A stretch of 64,000 nt of DNA from Streptomyces sp. AC555_RSS877 (GTDB lineage Bacteria > Actinomycetota > Actinomycetes > Streptomycetales > Streptomycetaceae): assembly GCF_019049245.1 (NCBI RefSeq), contig NZ_JAGMUK010000028.1:156787-220786 (forward strand), read 5' to 3'. Shown here one piece after another: positions 8,616 to 16,646 of this stretch. Each line of letters begins with the position of its first letter. The stretch's first letter is position 1. The notes under the pieces are model-generated. The model ran no database searches. It was not told where the DNA came from and saw only the letters and a program-made list of their open reading frames with translations. A program made the translations under genes and the position numbers.

Positions 8616-9526
8616 TCAGCTCGTGAGCAGCAGCTCCGAACTGATCGTCTCCCACAGTGCGTTGAACCACAGGTGGGACTGTTCCACGAACGTCGTGTCG
8701 CGCAGACCGGCGCCCTGCGCGAAGGCGAACAGCATCGACCGTGTGCCCTCGGCGTCGTACATCTCCAGTTGCTCGTGGTCGAACTCCGCCGCGCGCCGCG
8801 TCAGCGTGTAGTACGCGAAGAGGGCCTCCTCGCCGTTGAGCAGGTACAGCTTCACGGGCGGGGTGAAGGGCAGCGCGCGGAAGGAGACGTGCACGTCGAT
8901 GCCGTGGGTGGTGCGCAGGGCCAGCAGGTTGTGCCTCAGCACCTGGCCCTGGGCGTTGCGGTGGGCCAGCCAGAGCTTCTGGACCGGCGGACCGTAGCCG
9001 TGGTCCTCGACCGGGACCGGGAAGGCGAGGTCGATGTCGCGGCTCGGCAGCAGCACCCGGACGTCGATCTTGGCCGGTTTCAGCTCCCCGGCGTGGATCT
9101 GGCGCAGCGGCTCACCGATGGCGAGCGTGAGGGAGACCGAGGTCAGACAGAGGGCGTCGATCTCGACGTGCGGCGCCGCGAAGGCGGCCGCGATACGGGG
9201 GGCGAGGGCCGCCGTGGTGGGAAGCGGCGGGGCCCCGGGACCGGTCGGCGACCCGCCCGGGCCCAGGTCGGGAGCCACGGTCGCCGGGCTGCCCTTGGAA
9301 ACGTTGGTCAGCAGGTGCTCCGACTGCAGGATGTGCAGAGCCTGCCGTACGACCCCCCGCTCGACCCCGAACTCGTCGGCGAGCCTCGCCTGGGTGGGCA
9401 TGCGCTGGCCCGGCCGCAGTGCCCCGGACCGGATCCGGGCACGCAGCTCGTCGGCCACCTCGCGATGTGTCCTCTGTGGCCGCTGTGACCTCTTCCGCCC
9501 ATTGACGGCGGGGTGTTTCGGGTCCA
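8616..9526 (-). CDS. devE: GntR family regulator DevE (DevA paralogue)
   Basis: This is a 303-residue paralogue of the adjacent DevA with the same layout: winged helix PTQARLADEFGVERGVVRQA, a variable linker, then VLLPSRDIDLAFPV, VSFRALPFTPPVKLYLLNG and HLWFNALWETI. In S. coelicolor a devA duplicate called devE lies next to devA and has its own developmental role; position and similarity support the same name here. The GTG at 9526 is 6 nt from a TAGTGT hexamer, as at the other two paralogues. No enzyme gene follows it; the next gene downstream on the same strand is devA itself, beyond the small convergent gene. Confidence 0.82.
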
Positions 9527-9613
9527 CGACCAAACACTACAACTTCCCGCCATCTTTGGGCAGTTCAAGGAAAGGTGGTTATGAGTCGCTTCCAAGTGGA
9601 GAGAAGTACAGTG

Positions 9614-9630
9614 AAGTTGGTCGCCAACTT
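9614..9630. promoter_or_regulatory. DevE-type operator AAGTTGGTCGCCAACTT
   Basis: A palindrome with perfect 7-bp arms and a 3-bp spacer lies in the divergent region between devE and its small membrane gene. Its core is the same as the site at 8284-8298, so DevA and DevE may recognise each other's sites. Confidence 0.6.
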
Positions 9631-9689
9631 GAGCAACATGGTCAAACTTCCACAAGGTTGGCCACCGTCCCGAAAACAGGGGGACCGCC

Positions 9690-9875
9690 ATGCCGCTCAT
9701 CGCCCTCGTCATCGCCGCCCTCGCGGTCGGCTTCGAAGCGCTCGTCCAGTGGAAGCTGGGCGCCATGGGCATCGTCGCCTTCGTCGCTCTCACCGTCGGC
9801 GTCAAGACCAAGAGCGCCGCGATCGGCGGCATCGGCGCCGTGATCCTCGTGATGCTGCTCGCCCAGTCCGGCTGA
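9690..9875 (+). CDS. Small two-helix membrane protein divergent from devE
   Basis: This is a 61-residue hydrophobic protein: an N-terminal helix, the VQWKLGAMGI turn shared with the devA partner, a second hydrophobic stretch ending in VGVKTKS, and a third hydrophobic segment at the C-terminus. The ATG at 9690 follows GGGGGA at normal spacing. A stem-loop starts 4 bp after the stop codon. Together with the proteins at 6393 and 8370 it defines a small family that always faces a DevA-type GntR gene in this window. Function is unknown. Confidence 0.78.
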   Translation: MPLIALVIAALAVGFEALVQWKLGAMGIVAFVALTVGVKTKSAAIGGIGAVILVMLLAQSG

Positions 9876-9878
9876 TCG

Positions 9879-9900
9879 GGCTCTCCTCCGGAGGGGAGCC
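9879..9900 (+). terminator. Stem-loop after the devE-partner gene
   Basis: The 8-bp arms GGCTCTCC and GGGGAGCC (one mismatch) enclose the loop TCCGGA immediately after the stop codon at 9875. There is no U-tract, as is usual for Streptomyces terminators. Confidence 0.5.
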
Positions 9901-9918
9901 GGGAGCCCGGTCGGTCTG

Positions 9919-9988
9919 CACAGCCACAACTGAACACCGTCACCACCGAGCACAGCCACAACTGAACATTGTCAGCACAGCCACAACT
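9919..9988. repeat. Three direct copies of CACAGCCACAACT
   Basis: The copies begin at 9919, 9951 and 9976. The first two extend to CACAGCCACAACTGAACA. They lie in the 198-bp gap between two convergent genes, where no gene is evident, so a promoter role for a flanking gene is not obvious. The spacing of 32 and 25 bp is not an even codon or helical period. Confidence 0.7.
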
Positions 9989-10073
9989 TCACAGCTCGCT
10001 ACGGATGCAGAGCAAGCACGACATGAGCAAGCAGCACGCAGCAATCAGCGCTGTCGCCGGCAGAAGGGAGGTC

Positions 10074-11339
10074 TCAGAACATGTCCGGGCACCAAGGGCG
10101 CCTGGACGTACGCAGCAGGGCGTCGGCCGACCGGCCGGCGCCCGCTCGTCCTTCCCGGACCCGGCCCAGCGCCGCCAGCCGCACCGCGGACTCGTCGCCC
10201 AGCCACAGCGCCGCCAGGTCGCCGACGTCGAGCGTGAGGTCGACGTCCTGCCGCGTCGGCGTACAGGAGGCGCCCGCCTCCGACGCGTCCAGCCGGTAGC
10301 GCCCGCCGGTCAGCCCGTCACCGTCGACCACCTCGAGCACGAGCGAACCCTCCCCCTCGTACGTCCGCGCCTCCAGCGCCCGTACGACGTCCAGGATCCG
10401 CACCCACAGCCAGTCGCCCTGCGTGGTGGCCGTGGCCGCCCTCGGGTTCGGCAGGACGAACGGGAGCAGGTCGTCGGGGGCCCGCCAGCCGCTCTTCACC
10501 TTCGTGACCCAGTCGATCGAGCAGAGGTAGCGCCACAGGGCGCGCTCGGCGGCCGGGGTCGCCGCGAGCAGCCACTGCACGGACACCGTGTCGTGCGGCA
10601 GCTTGCCGTGCCAGTTGTCGTCGGCCGCGTACGAGACAAGGCCCTCCACCTCGCCGTGCGCCGAGCGGTACACCGCGTAGTGCGGCTCCCGCCAGGACGG
10701 CTCGAACCGGACGACACCGGTGTTGACCCGCCACCACATCTCGTCTCGGCTGACGGCGCCGGGCTGGGCGCGGCGTACCCGCTCGTGGAGGTCGGGACCG
10801 AGCTTGCGGACGTCCTCGCCGTCCACGAGGTCGATACGGCCGCCGTCCTCAGGGCTGCCGGAGCGGCGGGGGTCCAGGCCGGTGCGCGGGACGTCGACCG
10901 TCCACTCGGTCATCCAGGTGGCGGGGCCGAAGCCGTAGCGGCCGTAGATCTGGTACTCGGCGGCGATCAGAGTGGCGACGACGTCACCGCGCTCCTTCGC
11001 GGCCGCCAGGTCGTGCGCCATCAGGCGGGTGAGCAGGCCGCGGCGGCGGTGGGTGGCAGTGACCGTGACGCCGGTGACGGCGTTGGCGGGGACGGCCGCG
11101 CCGCCGACGGCCGTGAGTTCCTGGGGGAAGGACTTGAAAGTGGCGACGCACCGGCCGTTGTCGAAGGCGCCGAGGTAGCGCCCGGCGTCGCCACTCTCGA
11201 ACTGGGCCCGACGGGCTTCGAGCTCGGACTCGGAGGGGATGGGCTCGCGCAGGAAGCCGGTGTTCACCGCGCGGATCCAGTCGGGGAACTCGGACTCGGT
11301 GATGGGCCGGACGTCGATGGCGGAGTGCGGGCTGCTCAT
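10074..11339 (-). CDS. Eis-type GNAT N-acetyltransferase
   Basis: This is a 421-residue protein of the Eis architecture: an N-terminal GNAT domain with the acetyl-CoA loop [15 protein letters not shown] (about residues 91-105), a second GNAT-like half, and a C-terminal sterol-carrier-like domain. It ends in a Phe residue (CPDMF). In mycobacterial Eis the C-terminal Phe carboxylate acts as the general base, so this ending fits a catalytically competent family member. Eis proteins acetylate amines, including several positions of aminoglycosides; the natural substrate here is unknown. ATG 11339 was chosen over an upstream extension because the [13 protein letters not shown] start matches the domain boundary. 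Confidence 0.85.
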   Translation of the reverse strand: MSSPHSAIDVRPITESEFPDWIRAVNTGFLREPIPSESELEARRAQFESGDAGRYLGAFDNGRCVATFKSFPQELTAVGGAAVPANAVTGVTVTATHRRRGLLTRLMAHDLAAAKERGDVVATLIAAEYQIYGRYGFGPATWMTEWTVDVPRTGLDPRRSGSPEDGGRIDLVDGEDVRKLGPDLHERVRRAQPGAVSRDEMWWRVNTGVVRFEPSWREPHYAVYRSAHGEVEGLVSYAADDNWHGKLPHDTVSVQWLLAATPAAERALWRYLCSIDWVTKVKSGWRAPDDLLPFVLPNPRAATATTQGDWLWVRILDVVRALEARTYEGEGSLVLEVVDGDGLTGGRYRLDASEAGASCTPTRQDVDLTLDVGDLAALWLGDESAVRLAALGRVREGRAGAGRSADALLRTSRRPWCPDMF

Positions 11340-11394
11340 GCAGTCACGGTAGGCGCCCGCCTGTGAGGTGTCTCGGAATTTCCTGGCCACCTCG

Positions 11395-12054
11395 GAAGCC
11401 CCCTGGGAAGGGAAGACTCTCTGGGAAAGCCCCTGGGGAGTTGCGCCCTAAAAGGCTCCGCCTGGGGAGCATCCACCTGCGAAGACTCCGCCCGCAGGCC
11501 CCCGGCCCAGCAAACCCCACCCGCGGACCCTCGCCCTGAATACCCCGGCCGGGGAGGCTACGCGCTACGCCTGGGAAGACTTGGGCCGGAGAGATGCCCA
11601 GGGAGACTCCGCGTGCGCAGACTCCGCCCGCAGGCCCCCGGCACAGCAAACCCCACCCGCGGACCCTCGCCCTGAATACCCCGGCCGGGGAGGCTACGCC
11701 TGGGAAGACTTGGGCCAGGGAGATGCCCAGGGAGACTCCGCGTGCGCAGACTCCGCCCGCAGGCCCCCGGCCCAGCAAACCCCACCCGCGGACCCTCGCC
11801 CTGAATACCCCGGCCGGGGAGGCTACGCGCTACGCCTGGGAAGACTTGGGCCGGAGAGATGCCCAGGGAGACTCCGCGTGCGCAGACTCCGTCTGGGAAG
11901 ATTCGCCCGCCCGCCTGGGAAGCCCCGCGGAACTCGGCCGGGGAGGCCCGGCCCAGCCGCCCGCCCTGGGAAGGCCCGCGGAAACTCCACCCAGGAAGCC
12001 CCCGCCCGCAGACACCCCGCCTCGGGAAACCCCGCGGCGCAACCGTCCCGCCCG
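11395..12054. repeat. Low-complexity repeat region with a 136-bp tandem triplication
   Basis: Between two minus-strand genes lie 660 bp of degenerate CTGGGAAG-type units with no convincing gene. Inside it three near-identical tandem units start at 11484, 11620 and 11749 (136, 129 and 136 bp). The middle unit lacks one copy of a GCTACGC heptamer that is doubled in the other two. Because 136 is not a multiple of three, long translations change frame at each unit and are not convincing proteins. On the minus strand some units read like FRGAS or FRGPS, faintly recalling pentapeptide-repeat coding DNA, but this is weak. Confidence 0.85.
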
Positions 12055-13026
12055 TCAGAACGCCGCCCGGATCTCCCCCACCACCCGGCCCCCGCCCTCC
12101 AGCGGTGCCCGCCCGATGCGCTCCACCACCGGCGCGTCCACGCCCATGAGGTGCAGCGCCCGACCCAGTACCGGCCTCAGGGCGCGGCCGCCACCGTCCT
12201 CCACCTTGAAGGCGAGGGCGCGTCCGTCCGGCAGGGCGACTGCCTGGACCGCCTCCGCGCCCATCTTCGAGAGGGTGCCGGGGACCTCGCGCATCAGCCA
12301 GGTGTCGGGGCGGCGGGTGCCGGCGACGTACTCGGGGTGGGCGCGCATGGCGTCCGCGACCCGGCGTTCCGCCGTGCCGGGGTCGGCAAGGACGAAGGTG
12401 CGGTAGGCGCGGGCCAGGCCGGTGAGACTGATCGCCATCAGGGGCGCCCCGCAGCCGTCCGTGCCCACCGCGGCCACCTCCTCGCCGGACGCCTCCTCCA
12501 CCACCGTGTGGATGAGCCGCTGCAGCGGATGACCGGGCTCGAGATACGTCTCCAGCGGCCAGCCGCGCAGCGCGCACACCGCCAGCATCGCCGTGTGCTT
12601 GCCGGAGCAGTTCATGGTCACGCGGGAGCGCACGGCGCCGGACGCCAGGTAGGTCTCCCGCTCCTTGGCGTCCAGCGGCAGGTCCGGCGGGCACTGGAGC
12701 GAGGCCTCGCTCAGCCCGTGCTCGTCCAGCATCTTCTGGACCAGGTCGCGGTGGAAGGGCTCCCCGGAGTGGCTGGCCGCGGCCAGCGCCAGACGCTCGC
12801 CCGCGAGGTCCAGGCCCGCCCGCAGTACGCCCGCCGCCTGCATGGGCTTGTTGGAGGAGCGCGGGAAGACCGGGGACGTCACGTCGCCGAGCGCCAGTTC
12901 CACCGACCCGTCCGCGTCCAGCAGGACCAGACTGCCCCGGTGCCGCCCTTCGACGAACCCGGAGCGCACGACCTCGGCGAGGACGGGCGGTATGGCAGGC
13001 AGGGCAGCGGAACGGGACTCGGACAT
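12055..13026 (-). CDS. L-asparaginase, thermolabile (Rhizobium AnsA-like) family
   Basis: This is a 323-residue protein of the asparaginase family typified by Rhizobium etli AnsA, unrelated to the E. coli enzymes. Diagnostic features are SPVFPRSSNKPMQAAG near residues 51-66, the AAASHSGEPFH segment, MNCSGKHTAMLA around the Ser-Lys catalytic pair, and GTDGCGAP. It should hydrolyse L-asparagine to aspartate and ammonia in the cytoplasm. It is separated by 72 bp from rsiG upstream on the same strand; a shared transcript is possible, but functional linkage is not evident. A repeat-rich region follows its stop codon. Confidence 0.85.
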   Translation of the reverse strand: MSESRSAALPAIPPVLAEVVRSGFVEGRHRGSLVLLDADGSVELALGDVTSPVFPRSSNKPMQAAGVLRAGLDLAGERLALAAASHSGEPFHRDLVQKMLDEHGLSEASLQCPPDLPLDAKERETYLASGAVRSRVTMNCSGKHTAMLAVCALRGWPLETYLEPGHPLQRLIHTVVEEASGEEVAAVGTDGCGAPLMAISLTGLARAYRTFVLADPGTAERRVADAMRAHPEYVAGTRRPDTWLMREVPGTLSKMGAEAVQAVALPDGRALAFKVEDGGGRALRPVLGRALHLMGVDAPVVERIGRAPLEGGGRVVGEIRAAF

Positions 13027-13098
13027 CGGCGGTGGCCTCCGGAGATCAGGTGACCCGCCCCGACAGCGGGCCCCGGGATCACCGGTACGGCCGCCGCC

Positions 13099-13665
13099 TC
13101 AGGTGAGCAGATCGTCGACTTGCGCTTCCCCCTCACGGTACCTGCGGGCGATCTCCGCACTGCAGTCGTCGGCCGTGCGCTGCAGCCGCTGCCGGCGCCG
13201 GGACACCTGCTGCTCGTACCGCACCAGCCGGCCCATCGCGGTGCTCAGCTCCAGGTCGGTCCGCGCCGCCAGGTCCGACAGCTCGACCTCGGCGAGCATC
13301 TCCGCGGCCAGCAGCCGGTACTCCTCGCTGTACGGGGTGCCCAGCGTCACATGGCGGGCGGAGGAGCGGTGCCGGGCGGGCGCGTCGGTGAGGATCTCCG
13401 ACAGCCGGTCGACGACGGCCGCCGCCCCCGCGGGGGACCGCCGGGCCAGTTCCGCCCGCAGGATGTCGATACGGCCCTGGAGCAGCCGCCGTACGTAGCT
13501 GAGATCGGCCTCGTCCCGCTGGGCGTCCCGGCGCAGGGTGCGCAGCTCGGGCAGGCTCAGCAGCAACAGGTGGGGTTCGGTCGGATCCGGGGGCAGCGGG
13601 CTGCCCATGCGTTGGACGGGCGGGCGCTGAATTCCCAGCCGCCCCCCGATACTCGGTGTGCTCAT
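13099..13665 (-). CDS. rsiG: RsiG, c-di-GMP-dependent anti-sigma factor for WhiG
   Basis: This is a 188-residue, mostly helical protein containing two copies of the E-x3-S-x2-R-x3-Q-x3-D signature of RsiG: residues E52, S56, R59, Q63, D67 and E151, S155, R158, Q162, D166. In Streptomyces RsiG folds into an antiparallel helical pair that binds a c-di-GMP dimer through these two motifs. The complex then sequesters the sporulation sigma factor WhiG. Both motifs are intact here. The intervening segment (about 75-140) is less constrained. The gene is divergent from dtd. It encodes a cytoplasmic switch coupling second-messenger levels to sporulation. Confidence 0.92.
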   Translation of the reverse strand: MSTPSIGGRLGIQRPPVQRMGSPLPPDPTEPHLLLLSLPELRTLRRDAQRDEADLSYVRRLLQGRIDILRAELARRSPAGAAAVVDRLSEILTDAPARHRSSARHVTLGTPYSEEYRLLAAEMLAEVELSDLAARTDLELSTAMGRLVRYEQQVSRRRQRLQRTADDCSAEIARRYREGEAQVDDLLT

Positions 13666-13820
13666 GTGCCTCTACCGTCCCCTCGACCGGATGTGGAAGC
13701 ATCGTGCCACCCCAAGTGGCCGCTATGTGACCGAGTGCCCCCGAACGGCCCCACATGGGCGGTTAGGCATCAAAAAATGGCACGTGCGGAGCACCGCCCG
13801 CCGCCCGGCATGATGGTCGT

Positions 13821-14258
13821 ATGCGTGCAGTGGTGCAGAGAGTGGACGGCGCGAGCGTCGTCGTGGACGGGGAACACGGTCCGGAAACAGTCGGGGAGAT
13901 CGACGGCGAGGGACTGTGCGTCCTGGTCGGCGTGACCCACGAGGACACCAAGGAGAAGGCGGCCCAACTCGCCCGCAAGCTGTGGTCGATCCGCATCCTG
14001 GCCGACGAGAAGTCGTGCAGCGACCTCGACGCCCCGCTCCTCGTCATCAGCCAGTTCACCCTCTACGGCGACGCCCGCAAGGGCCGCCGCCCCACCTGGA
14101 ACGCGGCCGCCCCCGGCGACGTCGCCGAACCGCTCGTCGACGAGGTGGTCGCCCAACTGCGTTCCCTGGGCGCGACGGTGGAGACGGGCCGCTTCGGCGC
14201 GAAGATGCGCGTGTCGCTGACGAACGACGGCCCGTTCACCGTGCTGATCGAGATCTGA
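13821..14258 (+). CDS. dtd: D-aminoacyl-tRNA deacylase
   Basis: This 145-residue enzyme has the family length and both active-site motifs: SQFTLYGD at about residues 78-85 and NDGPFT (usually NxGPVT) near residues 134-139. It removes D-amino acids mischarged onto tRNA. The ATG at 13821 begins with the conserved MRAVVQRV. The gene ends 14 bp before a MITE-like element and is convergent with ygfZ. Confidence 0.95.
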   Translation: MRAVVQRVDGASVVVDGEHGPETVGEIDGEGLCVLVGVTHEDTKEKAAQLARKLWSIRILADEKSCSDLDAPLLVISQFTLYGDARKGRRPTWNAAAPGDVAEPLVDEVVAQLRSLGATVETGRFGAKMRVSLTNDGPFTVLIEI

Positions 14259-14274
14259 ACGAGGGCTTGGCTAA

Positions 14275-14471
14275 GAGGTCCTTTCACTATGAGCGTCCGA
14301 TCAGGTCGCGTGGTCTGGTGCCGTGCATCGCAAGGCGCCGGAGCGGCCGCGATGGGGGTCCCCCACGCGAGGTTGTTCGAGCGTGGGGGAGGAGCCACGT
14401 GGGCGTTTCGGCAACGCGGCGAGGTGCGGTGCCAGGCCGCGCGACCCGCACGGGCAGAGTGAAAGGACCCC
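14275..14471. mobile_element. MITE-like element, family A, copy 1 (197 bp)
   Basis: The ends are inverted repeats (GAGGTCCTTTCACT at the left, complement of GGGGTCCTTTCACT at the right). The element is flanked by a direct TAA at 14272-14274 and 14472-14474, a TNA-type target duplication. A sub-terminal imperfect inverted repeat (15 of 19 positions) lies inside the ends. It encodes no transposase. It is nearly identical to the copy at 38003-38200, with about one substitution and one inserted base. The right junction coincides with the TAG stop codon of ygfZ. It separates convergent dtd and ygfZ and may act as a terminator. Confidence 0.85.
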
Positions 14472-15436
14472 TAAGGCTCTACGACGACTTCCTGGGCGGC
14501 GGCCGTCGTGTCGGCCGTCAGCCGGGCGTCCACCGGCACGTTCCGCTTCACCAGTGCCAGCGCGACCGGCCCCAGCTCGTGGTGGCGCACGGACGTCGTG
14601 ATGAAGCCGATCTTGCGGCCGTCGGGGCCCTCGTCCGCGAGGCGGATGTCCGTGCCGGCGACCGGGAGGTGGACCTCGCTGCCGTCGAGGTGGAGGAAGA
14701 CGAGCCTCCTCGGCGGCTTCCCGAGGTTCTGCACCCGGGCCACGGTCTCCTGACCGCGGTAGCAGCCCTTCTGGAGGTGGACCGCGGTGCCGATCCAGCC
14801 CAGCTCGTGCGGGATGGTGCGGTGGTCGGTCTCGAAGCCGAGGCGGGGGCGGTGCTGCTCGACGCGCAGCGCCTCGTACGCCAGGATCCCGGCCGCGGGG
14901 CCGGTCTTCTCGGCGTACGACTCCAGGTCCTCGCGCGGCAGGAACAGATCACGGCCGTACGCCGTCTCGCGGACCACGACGCCCTCGGGCACCTCGGCGA
15001 TGGAACCGGCCGGCAGGTGGACGACCGCGAAGTCGGCCGTGCGGTCGGCGACCTCGACCCGGTTGAAGAACTTCATCGACTCCAGGTAGGCGACCAGCGC
15101 GTCCTGGGTGCCGGGCTCGACGTGCGCCCAGACCGTCACGCCGTCGTCCACCAGGTACAGGGCGTGCTCGATGTGGCCGTGCGCGGACAGGATCAGCGCC
15201 TCGGTGGCCTGCCCCGTGGGCAGGTCGCTGACGTGCTGGGTGAGCAGCAGGTGCAGCCAGCTCAGCCGGTCCTCACCGGTGACGGTGACGATCCCGCGAT
15301 GCGAGAGATCGACGAATCCGGTGCCGCCGGCGAGGGCGCGCTGTTCGCGGAACAGGTCGCCGTAGTGGGCGGCGACGCCTTCGTCCACACCCTCGGCGGG
15401 GACGGCGCCGGACAGGGACAGCAGGGGGCTCTTCAT
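14471..15436 (-). CDS. ygfZ: YgfZ/GcvT-like folate-binding protein
   Basis: This 321-residue protein has the signature KGCYRGQETVARVQNLGKPPRR (positions about 213-234; invariant Cys in K-G-C-Y-x-G-Q-E). YgfZ proteins are folate-dependent factors for assembly or repair of iron-sulfur proteins. The start MKSPLLSLSGAVPAEG is natural. The TAG stop codon is formed partly by the first base of the adjoining MITE-like element plus its TAA duplication, yet the reading frame and terminal residues are unaffected. It lies 9 bp downstream of nur on the same strand, so the two are probably co-transcribed. Confidence 0.9.
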   Translation of the reverse strand: MKSPLLSLSGAVPAEGVDEGVAAHYGDLFREQRALAGGTGFVDLSHRGIVTVTGEDRLSWLHLLLTQHVSDLPTGQATEALILSAHGHIEHALYLVDDGVTVWAHVEPGTQDALVAYLESMKFFNRVEVADRTADFAVVHLPAGSIAEVPEGVVVRETAYGRDLFLPREDLESYAEKTGPAAGILAYEALRVEQHRPRLGFETDHRTIPHELGWIGTAVHLQKGCYRGQETVARVQNLGKPPRRLVFLHLDGSEVHLPVAGTDIRLADEGPDGRKIGFITTSVRHHELGPVALALVKRNVPVDARLTADTTAAAQEVVVEP

Positions 15437-15445
15437 ACGACCAGC

Positions 15446-15907
15446 CTACGACTCGGTAGTTGAACCCTTGAGCGCGGAACTCTGGTCGGCCCTGCGGGAA
15501 CAGTCCTTGCACCGGCCGAAGATCGCGAAGTGCTTCATGTCGGTCTCGAAGCCGAACTCCTCGCGGAGCTTGGCGGTGAACTCGGCCGCCACCGAGATGT
15601 CGGCCTCGATGACGTTCGTGCAGTCGCGGCAGACCAGGTGGATGTGGTGGTGCCGGTCCGCGAGGTGGTACGTCGGCGCACCGTGCCCCAGGTGGGCGTG
15701 GCTGACCAGCCCGAGCTCCTCCAGGAGCTCCAGCGTCCGGTACACGGTCGAGATGTTGACCCCCGACGCGGTCTTCCTCACCTCGATGAGGATGTCGTCG
15801 GGGGTCGCGTGTTCCAGCGTGTCCACGGCTTCGAGCACGAGTTGCCGCTGCGGCGTCAGCCGGTAGCCGCGCTGCCTGAGGTCGCTCTTCCAGTCGGTGC
15901 TCACCAC
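15446..15907 (-). CDS. nur: Fur-family regulator, probably nickel-responsive Nur
   Basis: This 153-residue Fur-family repressor has the DNA-binding helix GVNISTVYRTLELLEELGLV, the metal-binding cluster HHHIHLVCRDC, and a second CxxC (CKDC) near the C-terminus. Sequence and gene context (ygfZ beside it, a nitrobindin-like gene before it) match Nur of S. coelicolor, which represses nickel uptake and sodF in response to nickel. Fur, Zur and Nur are hard to separate by eye, so metal specificity rests on this overall match. Tandem GTG codons begin the frame. Confidence 0.85.
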   Translation of the reverse strand: MVSTDWKSDLRQRGYRLTPQRQLVLEAVDTLEHATPDDILIEVRKTASGVNISTVYRTLELLEELGLVSHAHLGHGAPTYHLADRHHHIHLVCRDCTNVIEADISVAAEFTAKLREEFGFETDMKHFAIFGRCKDCSRRADQSSALKGSTTES

Positions 15908-15923
15908 ACCAGAGAGTCTAGGT

Positions 15924-16499
15924 CTACTTGAAGAACGCGATGCCGTCGTCCGGCATGTCGTCGGGAAGGGCCTTGGCCCAGCGCTCGACGTCCTCCGGGG
16001 TGACGACCTTCTTCAGGTGGGCCGACATGTAGGGGCGCAGCTCGACCTCGGGGGTCTGCTTCTCGCCGACCCACATGAGGTCGCTGTTGACGTAGCCGTA
16101 CAGCCGCTTGCCGCCGGTGTAGGGGCCGGAGGCTGCCGTACGGGCCACGGCGTCCGTGACCAGGTCGATCTGCGGCTTCTTGGCGGCCAGATCGCCGTAC
16201 CAGACCTCGACGACACCGTCGTCGCGGACCATGGTGACCTCGACCTTGCGGTCGGCGTCGATCCGCCAGAAGCCGGACTCGGACTCCAGCGGCCTGACCT
16301 TGTTGCCGTCGTTGTCGAGCACCCAGGTGTGGGAGTGGTACTCCAGGAAGTCCCGACCGTCGTGCGTGAAGGTGACCTCCTGTCCGAAGTTGCACTTCTC
16401 GGAGCCGGGGAAGTCGTGCACGCCCGCGCCCGCCCAGTTTCCGAGCAGGAAGACGAGGGGGACCAGGTCCTTGTGGAGGTCGGACGGGATCTCGATCAT
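15924..16499 (-). CDS. FABP/nitrobindin-like heme-binding beta-barrel protein
   Basis: This 191-residue protein starts with the GNWAGAGVHDFP segment (the GxWxGxG motif of the family) and continues as a ten-stranded barrel-type sequence: FLEYHSHTWVLD, ESGFWRID, VEVWYGDLA. Nitrobindin relatives bind heme in a fatty-acid-binding-protein-like fold, and a distal His appears late in the chain (HLKKVV). The C-terminal extension of about 25 residues is acidic. It sits 16 bp upstream of nur on the same strand. Confidence 0.8.
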   Translation of the reverse strand: MIEIPSDLHKDLVPLVFLLGNWAGAGVHDFPGSEKCNFGQEVTFTHDGRDFLEYHSHTWVLDNDGNKVRPLESESGFWRIDADRKVEVTMVRDDGVVEVWYGDLAAKKPQIDLVTDAVARTAASGPYTGGKRLYGYVNSDLMWVGEKQTPEVELRPYMSAHLKKVVTPEDVERWAKALPDDMPDDGIAFFK

Positions 16500-16522
16500 G
16501 AGCAGCAGTTCCTAGACGTGGG

Positions 16523-16624
16523 TCAGCGCTGGCCCTGGTACAGCTTCTTCACCGTCAGTCCGGCGAAGGCGAGCACGCCGACGCAGACCAGGACCAGCAG
16601 GGCTTCGAAGAAAACCTCAAGCAC
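16523..16624 (-). CDS. 33-residue single-pass membrane peptide
   Basis: This short frame begins with GTG and has GAGGAG six bases upstream. It encodes an acidic first turn, an uninterrupted hydrophobic helix of about 20 residues (LLVLVCVGVLAFAGL) and a basic tail VKKLYQGQR, a textbook membrane micropeptide with the tail in the cytoplasm. It lies 23 bp upstream of the nitrobindin-like gene on the same strand. Two copies of a 15-bp direct repeat stand just upstream, probably in its promoter. Function is unknown. Confidence 0.7.
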   Translation of the reverse strand: MLEVFFEALLVLVCVGVLAFAGLTVKKLYQGQR

Positions 16625-16646
16625 GGAGTGCTCCTCGGACGATCGT

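Noticed and set aside
11344..12694. Repeat-containing proteins on either strand of the 136-bp repeat block
   Set aside because: The repeat period changes the reading frame and the frames run into real genes in the wrong phase; there is no ribosome-binding site.
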